Positions 45,713 through 54,310 of a stretch of 64,000 nt of DNA are shown here, piece after piece (within the stretch, counting starts at the first letter, position 1; each line of letters starts with the position of its first letter). The DNA lies in assembly GCA_041672845.1 (NCBI GenBank), contig JBAYYV010000001.1, positions 372,001-436,000 on the forward strand. The letters are read 5' to 3'. A program made the position numbers and the translations under genes. Source of the DNA: JBAYDV01 sp041672845 (lineage in GTDB: Bacteria; Bacteroidota; Bacteroidia; Bacteroidales; UBA932). Under the pieces are notes generated by a model, which saw only the letters and a list, made by a program, of their open reading frames with translations, was not told the DNA's origin and searched no databases.

Positions 45713-46807
45713 ATGAATAGAATAATCCTTGATTCTCATTGTGATACACCTTCTATGCTTATGGAAGGGCTTTCATTAGGAAAGAAAAATTCTAGAGGAC
45801 AGGTGGATTTTATAAGAATGAAAGAAGGAAGCGTAGATGCTTCCTTCTTTGCTATTTTTACACCTAATACACTTACTCCTTCTAAAGCTTGTGAGAGAGC
45901 TATTCATATGATTTCTAAAGTATATCACCAGTTAGATATAAATAAGGATAAGGTATCTTTGGCTAAGTCTGTGGATGATATAATAAAAAATAAGGAGGAT
46001 GGTCGATTATCTATCTTATTGGGGATGGAAAATGCACTGCCCATAGGAAAAGACTTAAATATGCTCTATTTTTTCTATGATATGGGAATTAGGTATTTAA
46101 CATTAACACATTCGGGCAATAATAATGTTTGTGATTCTTGTGCTTCTAAAGAGAAAAAATGGGGAGGACTTTCAAGTTTTGGCAAGACTGTCGTTCAGGA
46201 ATGTAATAAATTGGGAATACTTTTAGATTGTTCTCATATTTCTGATGATTCTTTCTATGATCTTATCAAGTATTCTGAGGTCCCATTTGCAGCTACTCAC
46301 TCTTGTTGTAGAGCTTTATGTAACCAGCCACGAAATCTTACAGATCAGATGATTATAGATTTGGCCAAAAAAGGTGGAGTAGTGCAAGTTAATTTATATC
46401 CAGGCTTTTTAGATGATAATTTTTATACTGAAGAATATGATTTTCTATTGGATGAATTAGAAAATTATCAAGCTAAATATAGAGCGGATCTTAAGAATGA
46501 AGTTTATAAAAATAAATACTATTCTTTACAAAAAAGATTAGCAGATTATTCAGCTCCTTCTTATAAAAGAGTTATTGATCATATTGATCATATAAGAGAT
46601 TTGGTGGGGTGTGAATATATCGGTATAGGGTCTGACTTCGATGGTATCAGTACAGCGCCTGAAGGTTTAAGAGATATATCTCAATTTTCTATAATCGCAG
46701 GTGAATTAAAAGCCCAAGGTTATTCTGAGGCTGATATAGATGGTATAATGGGTGGTAATTTTTTAAGACTTATAAAAAAAGTGCAATCTGTAGTATCTAA
46801 GCGTTAA
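45713..46807 (+). CDS. M19-family dipeptidase (renal dipeptidase type)
   Basis: This is a zinc dipeptidase with a TIM-barrel amidohydrolase fold. The first metal site is DSHCDTP near the N-terminus, followed by GMENALPIG with the bridging glutamate, THSGNN, LLDCSHIS and ATHSCCRAL, and the late SDFDG. All expected metal ligands are visible. The 364 residues lack a signal peptide, so it should be cytosolic. It probably hydrolyses dipeptides, including D-containing ones. Its stop codon directly abuts that of convergent cinA. Confidence 0.9.
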   Translation: MNRIILDSHCDTPSMLMEGLSLGKKNSRGQVDFIRMKEGSVDASFFAIFTPNTLTPSKACERAIHMISKVYHQLDINKDKVSLAKSVDDIIKNKEDGRLSILLGMENALPIGKDLNMLYFFYDMGIRYLTLTHSGNNNVCDSCASKEKKWGGLSSFGKTVVQECNKLGILLDCSHISDDSFYDLIKYSEVPFAATHSCCRALCNQPRNLTDQMIIDLAKKGGVVQVNLYPGFLDDNFYTEEYDFLLDELENYQAKYRADLKNEVYKNKYYSLQKRLADYSAPSYKRVIDHIDHIRDLVGCEYIGIGSDFDGISTAPEGLRDISQFSIIAGELKAQGYSEADIDGIMGGNFLRLIKKVQSVVSKR

Positions 46808-48100
46808 TTATTTTTCTAGAGTTTTTAAAATTTCTAATCTCAAATAATTTAATGCGTTAGCAGTGAATCTATTAATATTTTTAGATCTTTCAGTAGAGCA
46901 GTGTATTAATTTAGATACGACTTTAGTTTTCAATGTTTCTCTATCTTGAATAGCTACTGCCATACAAACTGTTCCTATAGGTTTATCTTTAGTTTCACCA
47001 GTAGGACCTGCTATGCCAGAGGTAGAGACTGCGAAGTCTGTATCCATTAATCTAATAATTCCTAAAGCCATTTCTTCAGCACATTCAGTACTTACAACGC
47101 CTTTTCTTCTAATGGTTTTTTCGTCCACACCTAATAAACCAGTTTTTATACGATTATTATAAGCTACTATACCGCCTATTACATATGCAGAAGCTCCAGC
47201 TACTTTTATTAATTCATTAGCTATCTTTCCACCAGTGCAAGATTCTGCAGTAGCTACTGTTAAAGCATTATCAGTAAGTAATTTACCTATAGCAGAAGCT
47301 AAATCACCTTCATTTTCACCATATATAACATTACCAAGAATAGGTTTTAATTTATCGAATTCTTTATTAATTCTATCCATACCATTTTTATCAGTAGTAT
47401 TGTATAGAGATAATCTAAGTTTGACTCCGGTAAGAGCGTTAGGAAGGTATGCCAAATGTAAATCTTTAGGCAAAGTATTTTCCCATTCTTTAATCTTTTC
47501 AGCTAAAAAAGACTCTCCTATACCATAAGTTAATATAGTCTTATGATAGATGTGATTCAACTGGTTATGTGCTTTTATATCTTTTATTACTTTAGGTATA
47601 AGTCCTAGAGCTTCATAAGGTACTCCAGGCATAGAATATAAGGTAGGTTGGTGTTTGAATTTGTCTTCAGAAAATCTGAAAACTATACAAGGAGCAGTAC
47701 CTAATACATTAGGAATTACTTCACAGCCTTCTGGAACAGAAGCTTGTCTTTTATTAACATCAGTAAGATCTTTATTCATAGTCTTAGTGATTTTTTTAAT
47801 TATCTCTAATTGAGCTTCGTTGATAACAAAGTTCTCACTACCAAAGACTTTCGCAAGACATGATTTAGTGATATCATCATTTGTGGGACCAAGACCTCCA
47901 GTTATTATTACTATATCATGATTTTCTAAGTTTCTGGTGATATTAGTGATAATATCATTCTTTTCATCGGAGAAAGAACTAATAGCAGCCACATCAAGGC
48001 CTATTTTGTTCATTTCCTGGGCAATATAGGCAGAATTAGTATCTATAATCTGTCCTATTAAGATCTCATCACCTATGGTACAAATTGCACATTTTTTCAT
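46808..48100 (-). CDS. cinA: CinA-family nicotinamide-nucleotide amidohydrolase / competence-damage protein
   Basis: The N-terminal MoCF-type domain starts with GDEILIGQIIDTNS and includes VIITGGLGPTNDD; in related enzymes it acts as an ADP-ribose pyrophosphatase. The C-terminal domain starts near residue 275 with TVATAESCTGGK and contains STSGIAGPTG, the NMN deamidase signature. At 430 residues it is the full two-domain form. It overlaps pyrD by an ATGA junction, so translation is coupled. Role: pyridine nucleotide salvage. Confidence 0.93.
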   Translation of the reverse strand: MKKCAICTIGDEILIGQIIDTNSAYIAQEMNKIGLDVAAISSFSDEKNDIITNITRNLENHDIVIITGGLGPTNDDITKSCLAKVFGSENFVINEAQLEIIKKITKTMNKDLTDVNKRQASVPEGCEVIPNVLGTAPCIVFRFSEDKFKHQPTLYSMPGVPYEALGLIPKVIKDIKAHNQLNHIYHKTILTYGIGESFLAEKIKEWENTLPKDLHLAYLPNALTGVKLRLSLYNTTDKNGMDRINKEFDKLKPILGNVIYGENEGDLASAIGKLLTDNALTVATAESCTGGKIANELIKVAGASAYVIGGIVAYNNRIKTGLLGVDEKTIRRKGVVSTECAEEMALGIIRLMDTDFAVSTSGIAGPTGETKDKPIGTVCMAVAIQDRETLKTKVVSKLIHCSTERSKNINRFTANALNYLRLEILKTLEK

Positions 48101-49119
48101 TTTATATATTTTAACATCTTTTTCACAATTCCTGGCCCCTCATATATAAAAGAACTATAAATCTGGATCAAAGAAGCTCCAGAATTTAACATCTCTTTAG
48201 CTTGTTGAGGAGTATGAATACCACCTACTGCGATAATGGGTAAAAGGCCATTAGTTTTTTTGTGAATATATTTAACCATTTGTAAACTCTTATTATATAA
48301 AGGAGCACCACTTAAACCACCTTTTCCTATGAAGTCAAGTCTTTCTTTATCAGCTTTTAAACCTTCTCTATCTAAAGTAGTATTTGAAGCCATTATTCCG
48401 TCTATTCCAGAGATTAAGGCTAGTTCTATAATTTCATCTAATAGTTTATTAGATATATCTGGCGACAATTTTATGATGATAGGTCTATAGTCATCAAAAT
48501 AACGACGAAGAGTAAGAATTCTATCTATTATAGTACTCAGATTATCAATGCTTTGGAGTTCTGTAAGATTCTCTACATTAGGGCAGGATACATTTAATAC
48601 AAAATAATCTACAAAGTTATATAATAGGGAAAAACATTTTTCATAATCTTTACCAGCTAAATCATTATTAGTATTAGTGCCTTTGGCTATATTTCCACCT
48701 ATAATAATGTTAGGATGTTCTTTTCTAAGGCTATTTACCATGTATTTAACACCATTATTATTAATGCCCATTCGATTTATAATCGCTTCATCAGATACTA
48801 ATCTAAATAGTCTTGGTTTAAGATTACCAGACTGAGGATTAGGTGTAACAGAACCTATTTCGATAAATCCAAAGCCGAAATTAGCTAAATCATTATAATA
48901 GTCTCCATTTTTATCTAATCCAGCAGCTAAACCTATGGGATTTTTGAAATTAATACCAAATACTTCTCGAGAAAGATTAGGATTCTTATAACAATAGAAA
49001 AGCCGAGCTAATTGCCTTCCAAAAGGTATGTATGCTAGTATTCGTAAGAGTTTAAAAGTGAGTTTATGTGCAGTTTCTGCAGAAAATGAGAATAATATAG
49101 CTCTAATTATCTTATACAT
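48097..49119 (-). CDS. pyrD: Dihydroorotate dehydrogenase (quinone), class 2
   Basis: PyrD oxidises dihydroorotate to orotate with FMN and a membrane quinone. The N-terminal helical segment (YKIIRAILFSFSAETAHKLTF) is the class 2 membrane-association signature. The catalytic serine lies in NVSCPN, and FMN-binding stretches GLAAGLDKNG and GKGGLSGAP/AVGGI are seen. The start is placed at ATG 49119 (340 residues), which aligns with the family; a TTG nine codons upstream at 49146 was rejected. It stands between an XRE regulator and cinA. The presence of a quinone-dependent form suggests an electron-transport chain. Confidence 0.93.
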   Translation of the reverse strand: MYKIIRAILFSFSAETAHKLTFKLLRILAYIPFGRQLARLFYCYKNPNLSREVFGINFKNPIGLAAGLDKNGDYYNDLANFGFGFIEIGSVTPNPQSGNLKPRLFRLVSDEAIINRMGINNNGVKYMVNSLRKEHPNIIIGGNIAKGTNTNNDLAGKDYEKCFSLLYNFVDYFVLNVSCPNVENLTELQSIDNLSTIIDRILTLRRYFDDYRPIIIKLSPDISNKLLDEIIELALISGIDGIMASNTTLDREGLKADKERLDFIGKGGLSGAPLYNKSLQMVKYIHKKTNGLLPIIAVGGIHTPQQAKEMLNSGASLIQIYSSFIYEGPGIVKKMLKYIK

Positions 49120-49157
49120 TTGTAGTAGTCTTCTTAGTTGATACAAATATAATAAGA

Positions 49158-49556
49158 TTATCGTGAAAATTCATCGAAACTTCCATCTGAATAAAAAATA
49201 GTTATCCTTTTTATCTTTTTATCTTTTTTTGATGGTACAGATAGTGGTAAATCATCTTCTTCGGATATATTATAATCGGGTATAGAAGTATCTTCAGGTA
49301 AGATCTCATCTAAAGAAAGGGGAGAAGCTTCATCATTGTCATTACTATCTTTATAAGGTTTCCCTTTCCCTGTAATAAACCAGTCCGCATTTAAATTAGG
49401 GAATTTAATTAAAATAGATCTTATAAAATCATAGCTAGGTTTATTTCTTCCAGCTAATATATGAGAGATACTTGAACGGCCTATTCCTAATTTGTCAGCA
49501 AGCTGGGCAGAAGTGAGGCTTTCTAGTGTTAATAATTGTTGTAAACGCTGATTCAT
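49158..49556 (-). CDS. XRE-family helix-turn-helix regulator
   Basis: This is a 132-residue DNA-binding protein. The HTH domain covers about residues 1-60 (SAQLADKLGIGRSSISHILAGRNKPS), close to lambda-repressor-type folds. The C-terminal half is acidic then basic with a lysine-rich stretch and ends in DGSFDEF, a pattern I do not recognise as a known effector domain. The start is ATG 49556; the longer frame to 49604 runs into the repeat region. The 24-bp repeats immediately upstream (49576-49647) are natural candidates for its operator, which would mean autoregulation. It lies 38 bp upstream of pyrD; co-transcription with pyrD and cinA is likely. Confidence 0.85.
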   Translation of the reverse strand: MNQRLQQLLTLESLTSAQLADKLGIGRSSISHILAGRNKPSYDFIRSILIKFPNLNADWFITGKGKPYKDSNDNDEASPLSLDEILPEDTSIPDYNISEEDDLPLSVPSKKDKKIKRITIFYSDGSFDEFSR

Positions 49557-49575
49557 ATATGTGAATTTAAGTTGA

Positions 49576-49647
49576 TACAAATGTAAGCAATATATTATTA
49601 ACAAATGTAATCAATTTAAAAATTACAAATGTCAAGTATTTAAGCAA
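49576..49647. repeat. Three tandem 24-bp repeats, probable operator array
   Basis: Three degenerate copies begin exactly 24 bp apart at 49576, 49600 and 49624; each starts with (T/A)ACAAATGT, an imperfect palindrome (TACA-AA-TGTA). On the minus strand the first two contain TACATTTG, a perfect -7 promoter element. The array lies 20 bp upstream of the XRE regulator start, so the repeats probably form its operator and overlap its promoter. The -33 boxes do not fit the usual spacing, so the promoter is uncertain. Confidence 0.65.
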
Positions 49648-49898
49648 TATTATATAAGTGTATAGTAATTAATGAGGTACAGATATCACTTAGTATTGAA
49701 TCTAAAACTTTAATTAAAATATATAACATACTGGGTATAAGTCGGTAAACCATCGTCAAAGCCAGTAATAATTAGGTATATATTAATTTTTGACAGAAAA
49801 CAGAGTTTTAGACCTATAGTAATATATTATATAACACTTCTAAAATACTGAGTATGAGATATATAATTAAGCGTAAAAACACAGTTATAACCTTTGGT

Positions 49899-49996
49899 AA
49901 CAAGTGTAAATACTCTTTATTACAAATGTAAATCATTAAGTAATCGCTGTTTAGAAGTTGATTATCAAGTATTTAAATATGTAATTTGCATATGTA
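49899..49996. repeat. Distal cluster of the same ACAAATGTA motif
   Basis: Copies start at 49899 (AACAAGTGTA), 49921 (TACAAATGTA, within the perfect-armed palindrome TTACAAATGTAA at 49920-49931) and 49987 (TGCATATGTA). Their spacing is 22 and 66 bp, i.e. 22-bp phasing. They lie 90-190 bp upstream of queA. They may be a second binding site for the XRE protein, allowing looping between the two clusters. Confidence 0.5.
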
Positions 49997-50019
49997 AACA
50001 ATTTTTAAATTTAAGAGAT

Positions 50020-50050
50020 TTTGTTGTTAATGGTATTATGTATAGTTTTG
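50020..50050 (+). promoter_or_regulatory. Promoter of queA
   Basis: TTTG (50020-50023), a 19-bp spacer and TAGTTTTG (50043-50050) are a full match to the Bacteroidetes consensus. The transcript would start near 50057, giving a leader of about 30 nt. Confidence 0.7.
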
Positions 50051-50087
50051 CAGCCGTTAATTGATTTACGGGCAAATTTGAGTGTTT

Positions 50088-51320
50088 ATGAAAGAGATGA
50101 AAATATTAATGAAAGATTATACATATAATCTTCCTGATGCAAGGATTGCAAAATATCCATTAGAAAAAAGAGATGAATCTAAACTCCTTATATATAAGTA
50201 TGGTGAGGTTAGCGAATCTATATTTAAAAATATTTCTAATTACCTACCCTCAGGATCTTTAATGGTATTTAATAATACTAAAGTAGTTCCTGCTCGTATG
50301 TTTTTTAAGAAAGATACAGGTGCTATTATAGAAATATTCTGCCTAGAACCTTGTTCTCCTATGGATTATGTGCAAGCTTTCGATGCCAAAGGTAGTTCTA
50401 GATGGAAAGTCATTGTCGGTAATATAAAACGTTGGAAACATGGTAAATTATCTGCTTATTTACATGCTGATTTTAGTAATACACTGTTAGACATGAATTT
50501 AAAGGCTGAATTAATAAGCCGAGATGCTGAAATAATAGTAGAATTTACTTGGAATGATAAATATACTTTCTCTGAAATATTAGAGAATCATGGGAAAATA
50601 CCTATTCCACCTTATTTAAATAGAGAATCAGAAGCTATAGATACTATAAGATATCAAACTACATATGCTAAAAGAAAAGGCTCTGTAGCTGCTCCTACAG
50701 CGGGGTTACATTTTACTCCTAAAGTATTAGAGGATCTTAAGGCTAAAGGAATTATTGAAGAAAATGTATGTCTTCATGTAGGTGCTGGTACTTTTTTACC
50801 TGTTAAATCTAAGGATATCATAGATCATACTATGCATAAGGAACCTTTCATAGTATCTTTAGATTTATTAGAGAAATTAAATAATAAGTCTGATAATCAA
50901 AAGGTTATAGCTGTGGGTACTACATCTACTCGTACTCTCGAATCTCTATATTATCTTGGTTTAGACTGTTATAAACAAGGTCCTATTAATTGGACTCCAA
51001 GAACAGTCGAACAATGGGCACCTTATAATCATGAAGGAGAAGAAATGCCTTCTTTATTTACTGTAACTAAAGCCTTAATTGAATATATGAAAATTAATGA
51101 TTTACAGTCCTTTATGACAAGAACACAAATCATTATTGTTCCTTCATATAAGTTTCAAGTAGTAGATATATTAGTTACTAATTTTCATCAGCCACACAGT
51201 ACTTTATTATTATTAATAGCTGCTTTTATTGGAGAAGATTGGCAAAAAGCTTATGATTATGCCATGAAACATGATTTTCGTTTTCTCAGTTATGGAGATA
51301 GTTGTCTGATGTTTAGATAA
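50088..51320 (+). CDS. queA: S-adenosylmethionine:tRNA ribosyltransferase-isomerase QueA
   Basis: QueA transfers and isomerises the ribosyl moiety of SAM to 7-aminomethyl-7-deazaguanine in tRNA, making epoxyqueuosine. Family signatures are present: the N-terminal YNLPDARIAKYPLEKRDES, VFNNTKVVPARM, the central TIRYQTTYAKRKGSVAAPTAGLHFT (in parts), HVGAGTFLPV and TNFHQPHSTLLLL. Start codons at 50088, 50097 and 50109 are all in frame; 50088 is used, giving 410 residues, and a GTG at 50082 is less likely. It has a good promoter and is followed by an unrelated peptidase gene with its own promoter. Confidence 0.92.
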   Translation: MKEMKILMKDYTYNLPDARIAKYPLEKRDESKLLIYKYGEVSESIFKNISNYLPSGSLMVFNNTKVVPARMFFKKDTGAIIEIFCLEPCSPMDYVQAFDAKGSSRWKVIVGNIKRWKHGKLSAYLHADFSNTLLDMNLKAELISRDAEIIVEFTWNDKYTFSEILENHGKIPIPPYLNRESEAIDTIRYQTTYAKRKGSVAAPTAGLHFTPKVLEDLKAKGIIEENVCLHVGAGTFLPVKSKDIIDHTMHKEPFIVSLDLLEKLNNKSDNQKVIAVGTTSTRTLESLYYLGLDCYKQGPINWTPRTVEQWAPYNHEGEEMPSLFTVTKALIEYMKINDLQSFMTRTQIIIVPSYKFQVVDILVTNFHQPHSTLLLLIAAFIGEDWQKAYDYAMKHDFRFLSYGDSCLMFR

Positions 51321-51340
51321 ATTATGAAGATTAGATAAAT

Positions 51341-51371
51341 ATTGTTTTCAGATGAATTTTAATTAAATTTG
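51341..51371 (+). promoter_or_regulatory. Promoter of the M28 peptidase/acyltransferase pair
   Basis: ATTG (51341-51344), a 19-bp spacer and TAAATTTG (51364-51371) match the Bacteroidetes consensus. The transcript would start near 51378, about 30 nt before the ATG at 51410. Confidence 0.65.
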
Positions 51372-51409
51372 TACAACTAACTGTTTTACAAAAAAACTAT
51401 CTTCTGTAA

Positions 51410-53050
51410 ATGAAAACAATTAAGAGATATTTTGCTTATATTCTTATAATATTATGTGCTTTAATGGCATTTGGGTTAATTCATTCCCCAAAAGTACAAA
51501 GTATTGATTCTGAATCATTTTCAGCTGAAAGAGTAGCCTCTGATATAAAAATAATTTCTCAAAATCCACATTCTTTCCAACAGCCTTTTGCTAAAAATCA
51601 GCTTAAAAATTACTTATATCAGCGATTGGACGATATGGGAGGACATCCACGAGTCTTAGAGTATAAAAATATTGCTGCCAGGCAGGAACCATATATTATA
51701 GATATTGCTGATATTTATGCTGAATTTTATCCTATTAGAGCAGATTCTTCTACTTATGAGCCTGATTCTTATTTATTATTGGTGGCTCATTATGATTCAA
51801 GATTTATGACTGTCGTCAATGGGAAAGAGGAATGGTCTTTGGGTGCTGCTGATGATGGTTATGGCCTTTCTGTAAGTTTAGAATCTGTTTCACAGGCTCT
51901 TAAATATAGAAAAGACTGGAAACAAGGTATTAAAATTTTATTCACTGATGCCGAAGAAAATCATTGTGATGGTGTAAGAAATGCTATAGAATATGATAAT
52001 TGGGTATTTGATGATGTGGGATTGGTTATGAATTTGGAGGCATGCGGAGTTAGAGGACCTGTTTTGTTATTTGAGACTTCTGAAAATAATTCCAAAATAA
52101 TAGATTTATATAAACAAACTGAGTATCCTCATGCTTATTCTCTTACTTCTGTTATTTATAGCTATTTACCTTATTTTACAGATTATACATATTTGAAGAA
52201 GGAACTTATTCCTGGGGTGAATTTTGCTAATCTTGTAAATTCAGACTACTATCATAATGCTAATGATAATTATTCTAATATTAATCTTAAAACTCTTCAA
52301 CATTATGGATCTCAGACAGAGCCTATTATTAAAGAATATTTAACTAATGATAAATATTCTGATTCAAATTATTTAAAAAAATCTGAAGAAAGTATTTATT
52401 TTTCTCATCCTTGGGGTATAATTACATTTAAAAAACAATCTTGGAATTTAGTAAACGCGATAATCTTTGCTATTTTCTGTTTTTCTTTAGTGTTTATGAT
52501 ATTATCTAGGCATATTAGGCTAAAATCTCTTGGTCGTTCTATTCTGTCTGTTTTATTAACCACTATTATAATACTATTGTTAGGTCAAGGAATAGGGTAC
52601 TTAGCTCATTTAATACCAGCGAGTGTTCTCTATGTTAAAGATATTATTGCTTCGTTTTCTGTCTTAATCGTATTAATATATGTTATGAGCAGAAGCAAAA
52701 TTAAAATAAGAAAGAATCAGGATCAATATCTTAAAGAAAAGGGATTTGCTGTTATGATTTTCATGTTAGTATTTAGCGCTATCATGTTTTTCACTATAGG
52801 AGATGATTTTATTTTTATATTTACAGTAGGTATTACAGCCTTAGCATTATTCTTATATCTTTTTGTTTATCTTAATAGTCTTTCTTTAGTAGCCTTATTA
52901 ATAATAGAATGGATAGCATGTATAGTATTATTTGATACATATCATGCTCTTACCATAGTGGATCTTGGTATTATTCTTGTAATGGTGTATTACTATATTA
53001 TATTAATATCTGTACTATTTAGATGTTATATGTATCAAAAAAGAAATTAA
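51410..53050 (+). CDS. Membrane-anchored M28-family metallopeptidase
   Basis: The protein has an N-terminal membrane anchor (residues about 8-25), an extracytoplasmic M28 zinc peptidase domain and a C-terminal membrane region with about six helices (from residue 350). The ligands of a dinuclear site are visible in order: VAHYDSR, GAADDGYG, TDAEENH, NLEACG and DYYHNANDNY. This layout resembles Fxna/ERMP1-like and similar bacterial multi-pass M28 proteins, probably aminopeptidases facing the periplasm. Length is 546 residues. The stop overlaps the ATG of the acyltransferase by one base, indicating translational coupling. Confidence 0.85.
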   Translation: MKTIKRYFAYILIILCALMAFGLIHSPKVQSIDSESFSAERVASDIKIISQNPHSFQQPFAKNQLKNYLYQRLDDMGGHPRVLEYKNIAARQEPYIIDIADIYAEFYPIRADSSTYEPDSYLLLVAHYDSRFMTVVNGKEEWSLGAADDGYGLSVSLESVSQALKYRKDWKQGIKILFTDAEENHCDGVRNAIEYDNWVFDDVGLVMNLEACGVRGPVLLFETSENNSKIIDLYKQTEYPHAYSLTSVIYSYLPYFTDYTYLKKELIPGVNFANLVNSDYYHNANDNYSNINLKTLQHYGSQTEPIIKEYLTNDKYSDSNYLKKSEESIYFSHPWGIITFKKQSWNLVNAIIFAIFCFSLVFMILSRHIRLKSLGRSILSVLLTTIIILLLGQGIGYLAHLIPASVLYVKDIIASFSVLIVLIYVMSRSKIKIRKNQDQYLKEKGFAVMIFMLVFSAIMFFTIGDDFIFIFTVGITALALFLYLFVYLNSLSLVALLIIEWIACIVLFDTYHALTIVDLGIILVMVYYYIILISVLFRCYMYQKRN

Positions 53051-54186
53051 TGAATATTAATTACGACAAAATTAGACCTTATACTGATAAAGAACTGGTA
53101 GGGGCTGTTAAACGCATTTCTGAAAATCCCTTAATTGATAATATTTATCATTATCTATATGGTGAAAATTGTGATGTGAAAAGTCAAAGAAATTTGATTA
53201 AATCTATGAAATCAGTCGATGATTTCCAAACTAAAGTGGTCGCTGATATTATAGCATCCATAGTTAATAAAACTATAGATGAATTAACTTATTCAGGTAT
53301 AGAGAATATTAATGATGGAAAAAAACATGTATTAATATGTAATCATAGAGATATTTTTTTAGATCCTGCTATTATTCAATTAATTTTCTATCGTAATAAT
53401 TCTTCTATAACTGAAATAGCTGTAGGTGATAATCTTATTACATCGCCTTTTTTGGAGGATATTTGCCGCTCTAATAGAATGATTAAGGTAAGACGCAACG
53501 GAACTCCCAAAGAGCTTTATATGGCTTCTAATGAGCTTTCTGGATATATTCGAAACTGTGTTACTAGCCAGAAGAATTCTGTTTGGATAGCTCAAGGTAA
53601 TGGTCGTGCTAAAGAAGGTAATGATAATACTGAACAAGGTCTTCTTAAAATGTTAGATATGAGTGGTGAAAATGACTTTGTGAGCAATTTTGATGAATTA
53701 TCTCTTTTACCTGTATCTATTTCATATGAATATGAACCATGTGCTTTTCTAAAAGCTCGTGAAGTATTTATTAGCAGTAAAGGGAAATATGTAAAAGATA
53801 AAGGTGAAGATTTTAATAGTGTTTTAACTGGTATTACTCAGAAGAAAGGTAGAGTTCATTTCCATTTTGGTTCTCCTATTACCTTAGATACTATTAAAAA
53901 ATGTAGTTTATATCCAAAAAATAAGAAGTTTCTAGAGTTGGCTTCAGTATTAGATAATTCTGTTAATTCTAATTATAAGCTTTGGCCGAATAATTATATT
54001 GCTTATGATATCATAAATCGCACTGACACATATGCCTATAAATATGATAAATTAGAGAGAGAATCATTCATTAAATATATGGAAAAAGGTCTAGAAAATA
54101 TTTCATCTATAGATAGTACTTTAGATATTAATGAATTAAGAAACAGAATTTTAAGTATTTATTCAAACCCTATAAAAATGTACTAA
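53050..54186 (+). CDS. PlsC-like acyltransferase
   Basis: This 378-residue protein has the glycerol-3-phosphate/acylglycerol-phosphate acyltransferase motifs: NHRDIFLD (HxxxxD, about residue 98) and a later GNGRAKEGND segment equivalent to the EGTR block. There is no strong multi-span membrane region; it probably binds the membrane peripherally. The start is ATG 53050, overlapping the previous stop (TAATG); an upstream frame to 53023 was rejected. Substrate is unknown; lysophosphatidate or a lipid A/ornithine-lipid precursor are possible. Long C-terminal region of unclear role. Confidence 0.82.
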   Translation: MNINYDKIRPYTDKELVGAVKRISENPLIDNIYHYLYGENCDVKSQRNLIKSMKSVDDFQTKVVADIIASIVNKTIDELTYSGIENINDGKKHVLICNHRDIFLDPAIIQLIFYRNNSSITEIAVGDNLITSPFLEDICRSNRMIKVRRNGTPKELYMASNELSGYIRNCVTSQKNSVWIAQGNGRAKEGNDNTEQGLLKMLDMSGENDFVSNFDELSLLPVSISYEYEPCAFLKAREVFISSKGKYVKDKGEDFNSVLTGITQKKGRVHFHFGSPITLDTIKKCSLYPKNKKFLELASVLDNSVNSNYKLWPNNYIAYDIINRTDTYAYKYDKLERESFIKYMEKGLENISSIDSTLDINELRNRILSIYSNPIKMY

Positions 54187-54249
54187 TATTGGGCAATATT
54201 ATACATTAGTAATGAATAATATAGATATAGAAAATTTATAATTTTTGAT

Positions 54250-54257
54250 TATATTTG
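54250..54257 (+). promoter_or_regulatory. -7 promoter element of the lysine fermentation operon
   Basis: TATATTTG is a perfect TAnnTTTG. Transcription would start near 54264, leaving a 47-nt leader before the atoD ATG at 54311. No clear -33 TTTG is seen. Because the -7 box lies inside the longest open frame (from TTG 54245), it argues for ATG 54311 as the start. Confidence 0.5.
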
Positions 54258-54310
54258 TGAACTATAAGAAAATATTGAAAAGAAAAAGAATTTTTAAACA
54301 CTATACTTGT

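Larger units (their letters stand above)
49557..50087. other. 530-bp noncoding, AT-rich, repeat-bearing region
   Basis: No coding frame of convincing length or composition is seen on either strand. The region separates the minus-strand XRE regulator from plus-strand queA and holds two clusters of an ACAAATGTA motif, a 12-bp direct repeat (TCAAGTATTTAA at 49632-49643 and 49965-49976), and the queA promoter at 50020-50050. The middle (about 49660-49890) contains no feature that I can name. Canonical DnaA boxes were looked for and not found. Confidence 0.7.

Noticed and set aside
49576..49647. CRISPR-like array
   Set aside because: Only three degenerate 24-bp tandem units with no unique spacers and no cas genes.
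49557..50087. Possible replication origin in the repeat-bearing noncoding region
   Set aside because: No TTATCCACA-like DnaA boxes were found and neither dnaA nor dnaN is nearby; the repeats fit operators better.
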